Assembly: GCA_020853105.1 (NCBI GenBank)
Contig: JADYZM010000087.1
Location: forward strand, 1 to 43,096
Direction of reading: 5' to 3'
Length of the DNA stretch: 43,096 nt
Source of the DNA: Flavobacteriales bacterium
GTDB taxonomy: Bacteria; Bacteroidota; Bacteroidia; Flavobacteriales_E; Vicingaceae
A program made the position numbers and the translations under genes. The notes under the pieces are model-generated. The model saw only the letters and a program-made list of their open reading frames with translations. It was not told where the DNA came from and did no database searches. This document shows positions 1 to 8,862 of this stretch, piece after piece. How positions within the stretch are numbered: position 1 is the first letter of the stretch; the number at the start of each line of letters is the position of its first letter.

Positions 1-644
1 CGTTGGATAAAGTAAAACAAATGCGTGGAGTTTCTTACGAGTGGAGTAATGATGCTCAAAACAACATGAATTTAGATAGTTTACAACACATTGGTTTTAT
101 TGCTCAAGAAGTTGCTGCTATCGAACCCTTATTAACTTTTGTTGATGATTCGAGTTTGGTACACGTAAACTATGACCGTGTTGCTCCTCTTTTGGTAGAA
201 AGTGTAAAAGAGCTAGACGTTAAAATTCAGTCTAAGGATTCAATTATAGAAAACCTCGAGGCTCGTTTAGCTTACCTTGAAAATTGTATCAGAAATGCTA
301 ACATTTGCGAAGAAGGTAACAGAACCATTAATCAAAATTCGAACTCAGGAATCAACCAAAAAAGCATTGAGTTAATCAATACCAACGGCATCATTTTAGA
401 CCAAAACCTGCCCAATCCTTTTGCAGAAAACACAGTAATCAATTACAACATTCCAACAGAAGTTGCAGAAGCCAAACTCATGTTTTACGATTTAAACGGT
501 CGCATCATCAAAGAACTTGTTATTGAAGAACGTGGCGAAAGTAAATTAACTGTTTATGGTGCTAACCTTAAAAACGGAGTTTACACATACAGTCTAATTG
601 CCGATGGCGAATTGATTGCTACTAAGAAAATGGTGAAGAAGTAG
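1..644 (+). CDS. Secreted protein with S74 chaperone domain and T9SS type A sorting domain (5' end outside window)
   Basis: This is the C-terminal part of a larger protein; the frame is open to the left edge and complete codons begin at base 3. The first 65 or so visible residues resemble the S74 intramolecular chaperone of endosialidase-type proteins, with the typical pattern of a leucine-rich strand, RGVSYEW, then GFIAQEV. Residues 66-95 have heptad-like spacing and likely form the trimeric coiled coil that ends such chaperones. An Asn/Gln-rich linker (about 97-125) leads to a T9SS type A C-terminal domain (about 128-213) with LDQNLPNPF and a final GVYTYSL...KKMVKK. Family knowledge says the last domain directs export across the outer membrane by the type IX system. 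The N-terminal passenger is not visible, so its substrate or role is unknown. A bidirectional hairpin terminator follows. Confidence 0.85.
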   Translation, partial: LDKVKQMRGVSYEWSNDAQNNMNLDSLQHIGFIAQEVAAIEPLLTFVDDSSLVHVNYDRVAPLLVESVKELDVKIQSKDSIIENLEARLAYLENCIRNANICEEGNRTINQNSNSGINQKSIELINTNGIILDQNLPNPFAENTVINYNIPTEVAEAKLMFYDLNGRIIKELVIEERGESKLTVYGANLKNGVYTYSLIADGELIATKKMVKK

Positions 645-665
645 ATGATATACTCCCTAAAAAAC

Positions 666-699
666 AAAAACCTCGTAATTTTTTTCGAGGTTTTTGTTT
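666..699. terminator. Bidirectional intrinsic terminator
   Basis: A 10-bp stem (666-675 with 686-695, core cctcg/cgagg) has T-rich sequence after it on the plus strand and, because of the A-rich left flank, also on the minus strand. It sits between the convergent S74/T9SS gene and the retropepsin-like gene and can serve both. Confidence 0.75.
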
Positions 700-703
700 A
701 TAA

Positions 704-770
704 CCCCAGCTACCGCGAGCGTCTCGCTAGTGGTATTAAAAACTACAAGGCATAGCCTTGCAGGAGCGAG
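704..770. repeat. GC-rich REP-like double hairpin
   Basis: Two perfect short inverted repeats lie side by side in a block much richer in GC than its surroundings. The first is gcgag/ctcgc (715-719 with 723-727, loop cgt). The second is caaggc/gccttg (746-751 with 755-760, loop ata). No T-tract follows either one, so it does not look like a normal terminator. It resembles extragenic palindromic elements, but I see no second copy in this window, so that family assignment is inference. Confidence 0.45.
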
Positions 771-784
771 GGTGGTTTAGGAGA

Positions 785-1210
785 TTAAAAACTTAAATCA
801 AGTTTAGTATTTTTATAATCTATAACGGCTTTATATTCAGTTAAAATATCGCCACCTAGAATTCCATCAATAGGAGATAGTCCAATCTTTTCATACGATT
901 GATTAACGTGATGAAGATTAAGTATTGTAGCCTCGTAATCCATAATTTTAAGTCCGTTTAAGTCTAAATACTTTAAAATAGTTTTTTTACTGGTCATTGT
1001 GTTGGTTCCTAAGCCTGAAGATAGTTTTTCATGATTGGTAAACTCTTGATTTTCTAAAAAATTCACAATCCGAGTTTCATCAAATACAGACCGGCTTGCA
1101 CCGGTATCAATGATAACTAAAGCTTTTTTGTTGTTGATTAAAATGGTAGTCAACAAATGGAATCTATCATTTTCTATGGGTTGAACTACAAGCGGTAATG
1201 TATATATCAT
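785..1210 (-). CDS. Retropepsin-like aspartyl protease family protein
   Basis: This is a 141-residue protein with the clan AA retropepsin pattern: a hydrophobic strand running into D35-T36-G37-A38-S39, and a second hydrophobic-G-G-D pattern (GILGGDIL, about 116-123) near the C-terminus. The length fits one retropepsin-like domain, which would need to dimerise to make an active site. There is no evident signal peptide or membrane segment, so it is probably cytoplasmic. It lies downstream of mdh on the same strand but is separated from it by a terminator-like hairpin, so it may use its own promoter or readthrough. Substrate is unknown. The domain call is firm, but proteolytic activity is not shown by the sequence. 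Confidence 0.75.
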   Translation of the reverse strand: MIYTLPLVVQPIENDRFHLLTTILINNKKALVIIDTGASRSVFDETRIVNFLENQEFTNHEKLSSGLGTNTMTSKKTILKYLDLNGLKIMDYEATILNLHHVNQSYEKIGLSPIDGILGGDILTEYKAVIDYKNTKLDLSF

Positions 1211-1219
1211 TTTAGAAAG

Positions 1220-1250
1220 AAAAAAAATCGGGAACTTTTGATTCCCGATT
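1220..1250 (-). terminator. Intrinsic terminator of mdh
   Basis: A 9-bp perfect stem (aatcgggaa at 1226-1234 with ttcccgatt at 1242-1250) is followed, reading the minus strand, by a run of eight T (A-run at 1220-1227). It lies just after the mdh stop codon. Confidence 0.8.
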
Positions 1251-1271
1251 GCTTTAGATTTATATTGTGAA

Positions 1272-2207
1272 TTAAGCTAGAACAGCTGCCAAATCGCCGT
1301 TGACAACTCTAACAGCGTCAGCACTTTCTTTGAATTTAGCTTTTTCAGCATCGTTTAATTCTATTTCAATAATTTTTTCGATACCGTTTTTACCTAAAAT
1401 TACAGGAGCTCCCAAACAAATGTCTTTTTGTTCGTATTCTCCGTTTAACATTACCGAACATGGAACCATTTTCTTTTGGTCGCAAGCAATTGCCTGAACA
1501 ATTGAAGAAACAGCAGCACCTGGTGCATACCAAGCACTTGTTCCCAAATAAGCAGTTAATGTAGCCCCACCAACCTTGGTTTCGTGAGCAACTTTGTCTA
1601 ATACTTCAGAGCTTAAAAACTGACTAACAGGAACACCTCTTCTAGTTGCCAATCTGGTTAAAGGTAGCATGCCGGTGTCGCTATGAGCCGCAATCACCAT
1701 TCCGTCAACATCAGAAGCCGGGCTTCCAAGTGCTTCGCTCAATCTGTAGTTAAAACGAGCACTATCTAAAGCTCCTCCCATTCCAATGATTTTGGAAGCA
1801 GGATGGTTTGTTGCCTTATGAACCAAATAAGTCATGGTGTCCATAGGGTTGCTCACCACAATGATAATTACATTTGGCGAATGTTTAATTAAGTTTTCAG
1901 CAACAGAGCGAACAATCCCAGCATTGATTCCAATGAGCTCCTCACGAGTCATACCGGGTTTACGAGGAATTCCACTAGTGATAACTGCAATTTGACTTCC
2001 AGCAGTTTTGGAATAGTCATTAGTGCTCCCAACAATTTTAGTGTCAAAACCATTGAGTGTAGTACATTGCATCAAATCCATTGCTTTTCCTTCGGCAAAA
2101 TTTTCTTTAATGTCAACCAGCACCACTTCTGATGCAAAATTTTTAATGGCAATGTACTCGGCACAACTAGCACCAACAGCACCTGCTCCAACGACTGTAA
2201 TTTTCAT
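1272..2207 (-). CDS. mdh: Malate dehydrogenase
   Basis: This 311-residue protein interconverts malate and oxaloacetate with NAD in the TCA cycle. The N-terminus carries the Rossmann motif G7-A-G9-A-V-G12, and D32 at the end of the second strand suggests NAD rather than NADP. The substrate-loop arginines R82 and R88 are present (IPRKPGMTREE), as are D148 and R151 and the catalytic H175 in AAHSDTGMLPL. The length and the MDH loop sequence match the lactate-dehydrogenase-like MDH group common in Bacteroidota. Lactate dehydrogenase is less likely because of the arginine in the IPRKPGM loop. The gene is transcribed alone away from the divergent amino acid dehydrogenase and ends at a strong terminator. 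Confidence 0.95.
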   Translation of the reverse strand: MKITVVGAGAVGASCAEYIAIKNFASEVVLVDIKENFAEGKAMDLMQCTTLNGFDTKIVGSTNDYSKTAGSQIAVITSGIPRKPGMTREELIGINAGIVRSVAENLIKHSPNVIIIVVSNPMDTMTYLVHKATNHPASKIIGMGGALDSARFNYRLSEALGSPASDVDGMVIAAHSDTGMLPLTRLATRRGVPVSQFLSSEVLDKVAHETKVGGATLTAYLGTSAWYAPGAAVSSIVQAIACDQKKMVPCSVMLNGEYEQKDICLGAPVILGKNGIEKIIEIELNDAEKAKFKESADAVRVVNGDLAAVLA

Positions 2208-2350
2208 AATAACTTATTTTTTTTATTTTTTATAAATTGATAGTGAATTATTTTTTGTGAAGCTAAATTATACAAATTTCATATTGCCAACAATGAGCAA
2301 TGATATAGAATTTAAAAAAACAATATAAAATCAAAATTATTTTACAAAGG

Positions 2351-2379
2351 TTGAATAGTCACATTAATTTTTAATTTTG
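2351..2379 (+). promoter_or_regulatory. Bacteroidota-type promoter of the Glu/Leu dehydrogenase gene
   Basis: TTG at 2351-2353 and TAATTTTG at 2372-2379 match the -33 and -7 elements (TTG and TAnnTTTG) with an 18-base spacer. The start codon is 29 bases further on. Confidence 0.65.
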
Positions 2380-2408
2380 CACTTCAATCTAAAAAAATAA
2401 GGTAAAAC

Positions 2409-3638
2409 ATGAAAGAATTACTAGAGAAATATGAACATAAAACCCCTGAAATAGTTTTTGAATGGAGCGACTCGCAAACCGAAGCTAAGGGATGGGTAGT
2501 AATCAACTCGCTTAGAGGTGGAGCAGCAGGTGGTGGAACTCGCATGAGAAAGGGTTTAGATAAACGTGAAGTAGAATCGTTGGCAAAAACAATGGAAATT
2601 AAATTTACCGTTGCCGGTCCGGCAATAGGTGGAGCAAAATCTGGGATTAATTTTGACCCCACAGATCCTCGCAAAGAAGGAGTACTAAAACGTTGGTTTG
2701 CAGCCGTTACACCTCTTTTAAAACACTACTATGGAACAGGAGGCGACTTGAATGTTGATGAAATTCACGAAGTTATTCCTTTTACCGAAGATTGTGGCGT
2801 TTGGCATCCACAAGAAGGTGTTTTTAATGGGCATTTTCAACCCAAAGAATCTCAAAAAATTAGAAGAATTGGACAACTTAGAAATGGAGTGTTAAAAGTT
2901 ATTGCCGACAAAAATTACACACCCGATGTGAGTAGAAAATATGTGGTTGCCGATATGATTACCGGATTTGGTGTAGCTGAATCCGTTAAGCATTATTATG
3001 AAATCTACGGAGGAAAACTTGAAGGTAAAAAAATTATTGTTCAAGGTTGGGGAAATGTTGGTTCTGCCGGGGCATATTATTTAGCACAACAAGGAGCAAA
3101 AATTGTAGGTATAATAGATGTAGTTGGTGGATTAATCAAAGAAGAAGGATTCTCTTTTGAAGAAATCAGAAATTTATTTTTAAATAAAGATGGGAACAAA
3201 TTAAAAGCGGATTATATGCTTTCGTTTGAGGAGGTCAACACAAAAATTTGGGATGTAAAAGCAGATGTATTTATTCCTTGTGCTGCTTCACGTTTGTTAA
3301 CTCAAAATCAAGTAGAGCGAATGATAGCATCAGGATTGGAACTAATAGCTTGCGGAGCTAATGTTCCTTTTGCTGATTCAGAAATATTTTTTGGTCCAAT
3401 AGCTGAATATACTGACAGTAAGATAAGTGTTATCCCCGACTTTATTGCAAATTGTGGAATGGCTCGTATTTTTGCATACTTGATGAGCAATGATATTGAG
3501 CATTTAGATGACCATGAAATATTCTCTGATACGTCAGCAACTATTAAGTCAGCAATACTCAAAAATTATCAGAAAAATAGCTCTACAACAAATATTGCAA
3601 AAAATTCTTTTGAAATTGCTTTAAAACAATTAATTTGA
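2409..3638 (+). CDS. Glu/Leu/Phe/Val dehydrogenase family protein
   Basis: This 409-residue protein is an NAD(P)-dependent amino acid dehydrogenase that oxidatively deaminates an amino acid such as glutamate or leucine to the 2-oxo acid and ammonia. The N-terminal domain has the glycine-rich substrate site (RGGAAGGGTRMRKG, 37-49) and the catalytic lysine K77 in AIGGAKSGINFDP. The C-terminal domain has a Rossmann motif G213-W-G-N-V-G218. Length fits glutamate dehydrogenases and is longer than typical leucine dehydrogenases (about 365). The exact substrate cannot be read from sequence alone. It has a good upstream promoter, and only 46 bases separate it from nhaD, so the two may be partly cotranscribed. 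Confidence 0.88.
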   Translation: MKELLEKYEHKTPEIVFEWSDSQTEAKGWVVINSLRGGAAGGGTRMRKGLDKREVESLAKTMEIKFTVAGPAIGGAKSGINFDPTDPRKEGVLKRWFAAVTPLLKHYYGTGGDLNVDEIHEVIPFTEDCGVWHPQEGVFNGHFQPKESQKIRRIGQLRNGVLKVIADKNYTPDVSRKYVVADMITGFGVAESVKHYYEIYGGKLEGKKIIVQGWGNVGSAGAYYLAQQGAKIVGIIDVVGGLIKEEGFSFEEIRNLFLNKDGNKLKADYMLSFEEVNTKIWDVKADVFIPCAASRLLTQNQVERMIASGLELIACGANVPFADSEIFFGPIAEYTDSKISVIPDFIANCGMARIFAYLMSNDIEHLDDHEIFSDTSATIKSAILKNYQKNSSTTNIAKNSFEIALKQLI

Positions 3639-3684
3639 CCTACATTCGCTCAAAATTAATCTAATTCAATAATTTATTATTTTT

Positions 3685-5058
3685 ATGGAAACACTTGTAG
3701 TAATAGTATTCGTACTCGGCTATCTTGCCATTACGATGGAACACACTTTGAAGCTGGATAAACTTATTCCGGCGTTATTAATGATGGTTTTTACATGGAC
3801 CATTATTGCTTTTGGTATGGACGGATTTACGGGTTGGTTTGATTCACATGCAGGAAAAGTATTGGAAGGGTTTACGGATATGGGTCATGAGAATAGAATG
3901 TCCCTTTTGGAAGGCACTCTTCTACACCATTTTGGCAAAACAGCCGAAATTTTAATTTTTCTAATTGGTGCTATGGCTATCGTAGAAATGATTGACTATT
4001 TTGATGGATTTTCAACCATTAAAGGATATATTAAAACCAACAGTAAAAGAACATTACTTTGGGTTGTTTCTATTTTAGGATTCTTTTTATCTTCAATTAT
4101 AGACAACCTAACTTCTACTATAGTTTTGATTACCATTTTAAGAAAACTTTTACCCGAAAATGAATCAGAATTGAGAATGTGGTATGCCGGATTCATCATC
4201 ATTGCTGCTAATGCTGGTGGTGCATGGACTCCAATCGGCGATGTTACTACAACAATGCTATGGATGGGAGAGAAAGTTACTGCTGTAAAATTGATTGAAT
4301 ATTTGGCAATTCCATCTGTTTTATGTTTGATTGTTCCACTTACTGTTGCTAGTTTTGCTCCTACATTTAAAGGCACATTTCAAGCCCCAGCTATAGACAC
4401 AAGTTCAAGAAGCCCATACAGTAAACTAATGTTCTATTTGGGACTTGCTTTAATTGTATTTGTTCCTGTTTTTAAAACTATTACACATCTACCTCCCTAC
4501 GTTGGAATGATGCTTTCATTATCGTTATTAGCTATTGTTGCTGAAATTTTATCGAACAGACAGATTAACCTATCTAATCCTGTAACTGCAATGGAAAAAC
4601 CACAAGATTCACATACAGGTAGCCCTACTTTAAAAGCTTTATCAAAAGTGGAAATGCCTTCAATTTTATTTTTCTTGGGTATTTTAATGACAGTTGCTTC
4701 AATGGAATCACTAGGATTGATATTTAACTTTGGAAATTTAGTTCAACAATCCATCAATAATGAATTGTTCATCTTCATTTTAGGAGCTTCATCTGCTATC
4801 ATTGATAATGTACCTCTTGTTGCTGCAAGTATGGGTATGTTTGATATGACTCAATTTCCAATTGACGACCATGTTTGGCACTTTATCGCATTTGCTGCTG
4901 GAACTGGTGGTAGTATGTTAATCATTGGTTCTGCTGCCGGTGTTGTTGCAATGGGTATGGAAAAAATTTCATTCTTTTGGTATATGAAAAAAATTGCTTT
5001 CTACGCTTTGCTAGGATATGTTGCAGGTTTTGGTTTTATGTTGCTTTTGCATTCATAA
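3685..5058 (+). CDS. nhaD: NhaD-type Na+/H+ antiporter
   Basis: This 457-residue integral membrane protein has many hydrophobic segments, consistent with 11 to 13 helices. Family features include the IIDNLTSTIVLITIL segment in the first half, the AGGAWTPIGDVTTTMLW segment, and a repeat-like SAIIDNVPLVAA in the second half, as expected for the ion transporter superfamily. It should exchange cytoplasmic sodium for external protons at the inner membrane and help with pH and sodium balance. This fits a marine or saline lifestyle but does not prove one. It ends at a strong hairpin terminator. Confidence 0.9.
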   Translation: METLVVIVFVLGYLAITMEHTLKLDKLIPALLMMVFTWTIIAFGMDGFTGWFDSHAGKVLEGFTDMGHENRMSLLEGTLLHHFGKTAEILIFLIGAMAIVEMIDYFDGFSTIKGYIKTNSKRTLLWVVSILGFFLSSIIDNLTSTIVLITILRKLLPENESELRMWYAGFIIIAANAGGAWTPIGDVTTTMLWMGEKVTAVKLIEYLAIPSVLCLIVPLTVASFAPTFKGTFQAPAIDTSSRSPYSKLMFYLGLALIVFVPVFKTITHLPPYVGMMLSLSLLAIVAEILSNRQINLSNPVTAMEKPQDSHTGSPTLKALSKVEMPSILFFLGILMTVASMESLGLIFNFGNLVQQSINNELFIFILGASSAIIDNVPLVAASMGMFDMTQFPIDDHVWHFIAFAAGTGGSMLIIGSAAGVVAMGMEKISFFWYMKKIAFYALLGYVAGFGFMLLLHS

Positions 5059-5080
5059 AACCTTCACACATTTAAGATTA

Positions 5081-5115
5081 AAAAAGCCCGTTAATTTTAT
5101 TAACGGGCTTTTTTA
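5081..5115. terminator. Bidirectional intrinsic terminator
   Basis: A 14-bp perfect stem (5081-5094 with 5100-5113, core gcccgttaa/ttaacgggc) is flanked by an A-run on the left and a T-run on the right, so it can end transcription of nhaD and also of the minus-strand polysaccharide operon. Confidence 0.88.
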
Positions 5116-5132
5116 TTATTGGGTAATTTTTA

Positions 5133-7013
5133 TTAATCTAATTCCTCATAAATTGAGTTATTACTCTTGAATTCAGGAACAAGTAATTTCATTTGCTTAA
5201 CAATTTCTCTATTGTTTTGAGTTCTGAAGCTTTCAACCAGCTTTTTTATTTGTTCAGAAACGGCAGTAAACTCATATTCTTTAACCTTTGCAATTAAAAT
5301 TTGCTTGTGGTGTGTAGGGATAGTGTTTTCTTCATTTGCCAACAATTCTTCATACAATTTTTCTCCGGGACGAAGTCCTGTAATTTCAATTTTGATGTCT
5401 TTATCCAACTCAAGTCCGGAAAGCTTAATCATTTTTTTGGCTAAATCTATAATTTTTACAGATTCGCCCATATCAAAAATAAATATTTCGCCACCATTTC
5501 CTGAAGTTCCTGCTTCTAATACAAGTTGGCAAGCTTCAGGAATAGTCATAAAGAATCGGGTAATTTCGGGGTGGGTAATGGTTACGGGTCCACCATTTTC
5601 TATTTGTTGTCGAAAACGAGGAATTACAGAACCATTTGAACCCAATACATTTCCAAAACGAGTTGTAATAAATTTGGTTGTTGATGTTTTCCCTAATGAT
5701 TGAGTATAAATTTCGGCAATTCTTTTGCTTGCACCCATTACGTTTGTTGGATTTACAGCTTTATCCGTAGATACCATTACAAATTTTTCCACATTGTATT
5801 TTACTGCCAAATCAGCTAAATTTTTAGAGCCTAATACATTTGTAAGAATAGATTCTGATGGGTTATTTTCCATCATTGGTACGTGTTTGTATGCAGCAGC
5901 ATGAAATACAATTTCTGGGTGAAAACTGTTAAATACATTTTCCATTCTTTCCCAATTCCTGATATCTCCAATAACAATTTCATACCCCAAATGGTTGTAT
6001 TCATCTTTGAGCTCCATTTCCATATCGTAGAGTGGAGATTCAGCTTGGTCAAGTAAAATAATTTTTTTTGGTGAAAATTGAATCACTTGTCGAACAATTT
6101 CACTACCTATACTTCCTGCAGCACCTGTTATTAATATTGTTTTTTCAGTTAGTTGTTTTTTTATTTTTTCGACATCCAGTAAAATAGACTCTCGTTCGAG
6201 CAGTTCTTCAATTCTAATTTTTTTGATTTGTTTAAAACTAAGTTCTCCGTTAATCCAGTCGGAAACAGGTGGTACATTTAATATTTTTGTGGTGTAGTTT
6301 AAACAAATTTCAACCAATGCTTTTTTGCGGGTTGGCGAAATGTTTTGGACAGAAATAATAACGTGAGCCACATCATTTTTACTCAGTAAATCATTTAATT
6401 TTTTGAAAGAAACAATCGGGATTCCCTCCAAAATTTTTCCTTCTTTTTGAGGATCATCATCAATAAATGCTAATACCTTGTATTTGAGCCCTGCATCTCT
6501 ATCTAGTGTTCGTTTGGTTATAATTCCAGATTCACCAGCACCAAATATGATAACATTTCTTTTTTCTCTGTATGGATTTACTATTTCAGTATAAAGTGCT
6601 TTGAAAACTACTCGTAAGATTATCATTAGGAACAAACTCGACATGTAATCAATAATCAAAATTGAAAACGGTATAGGAAAGGTTTGGTTGATAAAGTAGT
6701 AATAAATTAGATTAACAACTACAAAAGCTAAGCTACCAAAGGTAACAGCCACAAAAATGCGTTGTGAGTCTTTAGAGCTGGTATGTTTTACGATTCCTTT
6801 GTATGTTTTAGATATAGCAAAACTCAATGCTCTGATAATGAGTACAACTGATACAACCAATGGAAAATCGACAAGTGCTGATTCAGGAATTGAAAAGTTA
6901 AATCTAACCAAATAAGCTAAAATCAAAGAAACTGAGCAAATTCCTAAGTCTATAAAAAAAATTATCCACCTGGGAATGTTATGTTGAAACAGTATGCGGA
7001 TTGGATTTATCAT
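5133..7013 (-). CDS. Membrane-bound NDP-HexNAc 4,6-dehydratase (CapD/WbpM/PglF family)
   Basis: This 626-residue enzyme has four predicted N-terminal membrane helices (about 15-37, 51-69, 86-107, 115-139). A first nucleotide-binding fold follows with G158-A-G-E-S-G163, and then the catalytic short-chain dehydrogenase domain with G297-A-A-G-S-I-G303. The active-site signature of the family is seen: KHVPMME (376-382), STDKA (415-419) and VMGASKR (425-431), where Met426 stands at the usual Tyr position and K430 is the conserved Lys. Such enzymes turn UDP-GlcNAc into a 4-keto-6-deoxy sugar. With the PglE-like aminotransferase and PglC-like transferase just upstream it could start a bacillosamine-type pathway; a QuiNAc or FucNAc route is the alternative. 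It is the last gene of the operon. Confidence 0.9.
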   Translation of the reverse strand: MINPIRILFQHNIPRWIIFFIDLGICSVSLILAYLVRFNFSIPESALVDFPLVVSVVLIIRALSFAISKTYKGIVKHTSSKDSQRIFVAVTFGSLAFVVVNLIYYYFINQTFPIPFSILIIDYMSSLFLMIILRVVFKALYTEIVNPYREKRNVIIFGAGESGIITKRTLDRDAGLKYKVLAFIDDDPQKEGKILEGIPIVSFKKLNDLLSKNDVAHVIISVQNISPTRKKALVEICLNYTTKILNVPPVSDWINGELSFKQIKKIRIEELLERESILLDVEKIKKQLTEKTILITGAAGSIGSEIVRQVIQFSPKKIILLDQAESPLYDMEMELKDEYNHLGYEIVIGDIRNWERMENVFNSFHPEIVFHAAAYKHVPMMENNPSESILTNVLGSKNLADLAVKYNVEKFVMVSTDKAVNPTNVMGASKRIAEIYTQSLGKTSTTKFITTRFGNVLGSNGSVIPRFRQQIENGGPVTITHPEITRFFMTIPEACQLVLEAGTSGNGGEIFIFDMGESVKIIDLAKKMIKLSGLELDKDIKIEITGLRPGEKLYEELLANEENTIPTHHKQILIAKVKEYEFTAVSEQIKKLVESFRTQNNREIVKQMKLLVPEFKSNNSIYEELD

Positions 7014-7059
7014 AACAATTGTGCGGTAAATTTAGCTAATATTTTTACCACTTTTGGGC

Positions 7060-7656
7060 TTATTTCTTGATTACTATCTTAGAAATTGTTTTAAAGATAA
7101 TTTTAAAGTCAACCGCAAAGGAACGTTCTTTTATGTATTTTAAATTAAGATTTAATTTTGCAGGCATAACTTCTTGTATATACGTTATTTCAGGATTGGT
7201 TGATTTGCCCAACAATTCATTTTCATCAAAATATTCAATACTGGCATAATCTGTTATGCCGGGTTTAACAAGTAGCACTTTCTGTTGTTCTGAATTGTAC
7301 AAATTCACATATTTTCGAACTTCCGGTCTGGGTCCAACTAAGCTCATGTCTCCTGAAATCACATTCAAAAGTTGAGGAAGTTCATCTAATTTGTACTTTC
7401 GAAGATAGTAGCCTACTCTTGTAATTCTTGGGTCTTTTCCACCTACTGTTAGCAATCCTTTTTTATCTGATTCGGGTTTCATGGTTCGGAATTTAAACAA
7501 ACCAAAATCAACATTGTTTTTTCCAACTCTCATTTGACGATAAAAAATTCCCCCACTAGAATCTAAAACTATGAGAAGACTAAGTATGAAAAAAAGTGGC
7601 AAAAGAATAGCAAAGCCTATAACTGAACAAAACAAGTCGAACAATCTTTTTAACAT
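7060..7656 (-). CDS. Initiating sugar-1-phosphate transferase (PglC-like, monotopic)
   Basis: This 198-residue protein moves a sugar phosphate from a UDP-sugar to undecaprenyl phosphate, the first membrane step of polysaccharide repeat assembly. It has one N-terminal hydrophobic re-entrant segment (about 8-31), the basic strand KFRTM (55-59), the catalytic D91-E92 pair in KLDELPQL, and the PRPE motif (109-112). The small size matches the PglC/WcaJ-core type without extra N-terminal domains. Its start overlaps the end of the aminotransferase gene by 7 bases, which suggests coupled translation and a shared substrate chain. Confidence 0.9.
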   Translation of the reverse strand: MLKRLFDLFCSVIGFAILLPLFFILSLLIVLDSSGGIFYRQMRVGKNNVDFGLFKFRTMKPESDKKGLLTVGGKDPRITRVGYYLRKYKLDELPQLLNVISGDMSLVGPRPEVRKYVNLYNSEQQKVLLVKPGITDYASIEYFDENELLGKSTNPEITYIQEVMPAKLNLNLKYIKERSFAVDFKIIFKTISKIVIKK

Positions 7657-8861
7657 GCTATCACTTTTTCTACTGAGTTGATTACAGCTTTTACTACAGT
7701 TTTCATCATCTCGTCAGTCATATCATAAAAAACAGGAAGTGAAATTTCTCTTGAATAATTATCAACAGTAATTGGATAGTTATTGGCATTGTATCCTAAA
7801 TTTTTGTAGAAGGTCATTGCAGGAACGGGTAAAAAATGTACGTTCACAGAAACATCGGCATTGAATATTTCTTGAATAATGGAATCGCGTTGACTTTCAC
7901 TAATACCAATAATTCTAAGTGGATATAAATGGTAGCAACTTTCAGATTCTAAAGTTTTTTGAACGGGTAATTGTGCCCATGAATATTTTTTAAAAGATTC
8001 CGAATAATTAGTGCAAATCAATTTGCGTTTTGGGAGTGTCTCAGAATCGTATCGTTCAAGTTCTACTTGCCCTATGGCAGCCGTGATGTCGGTCATGTTG
8101 CATTTATAACCTGCTTCAAGTATGTCGTATCGCCAATTGCCTTTTTGGGTTTTAGCAAGTGCATCTTTGTTTTGACCGTGAAGAGTTTTTGTGCATAATG
8201 TGTTATAAACCGCTAAGTTATCAAAAGGGAGCGGTAAGTTGAGTGCCACTGCACCGCCCTCAGCTGTTGTTAGGTTTTTTACAGCATGGAAAGAAAAAAC
8301 TGAAACATCAGTCAATGAGCCTGTCCTTTTTCCTTTATACCAAGCACCAAATGAATGGGCAGCATCTGAGAGTACCAATATTCTACCCATTTGTTGTTGT
8401 TCAGGTGATTCTGCTATAAAAATGTTTTTGAATTTATTGACAATTGCATTAATTGAGTCGTAATCACAAGGCATGCCGCCAAAATCAACAGGCATAATTA
8501 CTTTGGTTCTTGGGGTTATAGCTTTTTCAATGTTTTCTGTATTAATATTAAAATCATCAGGATTAACATCAACAAAAACAGGGGTTGCTCCACAGTGAAT
8601 TACCACATTTGCTGTTGCTGAATAGGTATAAGCAGGCAAAATAACCTCATCGCCTTCTTTCACACCAAACCATCTCAAAATAATTTCCAATCCGGCGGTA
8701 GCACTGTTTAAACATAAAGTGTTTTTGTTACCGCAATAGGCTGTTAAATCTTTTTCAAATTGTTTGGTTCTGGGTCCTGTTGTAATCCAACCGGATTGTA
8801 AGACTTTAGTTACCTCATCAATTACTTTTTGATTTATATGGGGTGGAGAAAACGGAATCAT
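7650..8861 (-). CDS. DegT/DnrJ/EryC1/StrS-family sugar aminotransferase
   Basis: This 403-residue PLP enzyme transfers an amino group from glutamate to a keto sugar. The internal aldimine lysine is K195 in FSFHAVKNLTTAEGG, and D166 in LSDAAHSFGA should hold the PLP ring nitrogen. About 15-20 extra residues (near 143-161) precede the SDAAHS motif, a variant I associate with a subgroup common in Bacteroidota capsule loci. Its place between the O-antigen ligase-like gene and the PglC-like transferase, with a PglF-like dehydratase next, suggests it acts on a UDP-4-keto-6-deoxy-HexNAc as PglE does. That substrate is inference. Confidence 0.88.
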   Translation of the reverse strand: MIPFSPPHINQKVIDEVTKVLQSGWITTGPRTKQFEKDLTAYCGNKNTLCLNSATAGLEIILRWFGVKEGDEVILPAYTYSATANVVIHCGATPVFVDVNPDDFNINTENIEKAITPRTKVIMPVDFGGMPCDYDSINAIVNKFKNIFIAESPEQQQMGRILVLSDAAHSFGAWYKGKRTGSLTDVSVFSFHAVKNLTTAEGGAVALNLPLPFDNLAVYNTLCTKTLHGQNKDALAKTQKGNWRYDILEAGYKCNMTDITAAIGQVELERYDSETLPKRKLICTNYSESFKKYSWAQLPVQKTLESESCYHLYPLRIIGISESQRDSIIQEIFNADVSVNVHFLPVPAMTFYKNLGYNANNYPITVDNYSREISLPVFYDMTDEMMKTVVKAVINSVEKVIAC

Positions 8862-8862
8862 T

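Noticed and set aside
1..644. S74 domain as a sign of a phage tail-fibre gene or prophage
   Set aside because: The protein ends in a T9SS sorting domain, and no other phage gene is near.
2384..2674. Open frame antisense to the start of the amino acid dehydrogenase gene
   Set aside because: It lies opposite a strongly conserved coding region, has biased low-complexity composition and no family pattern.
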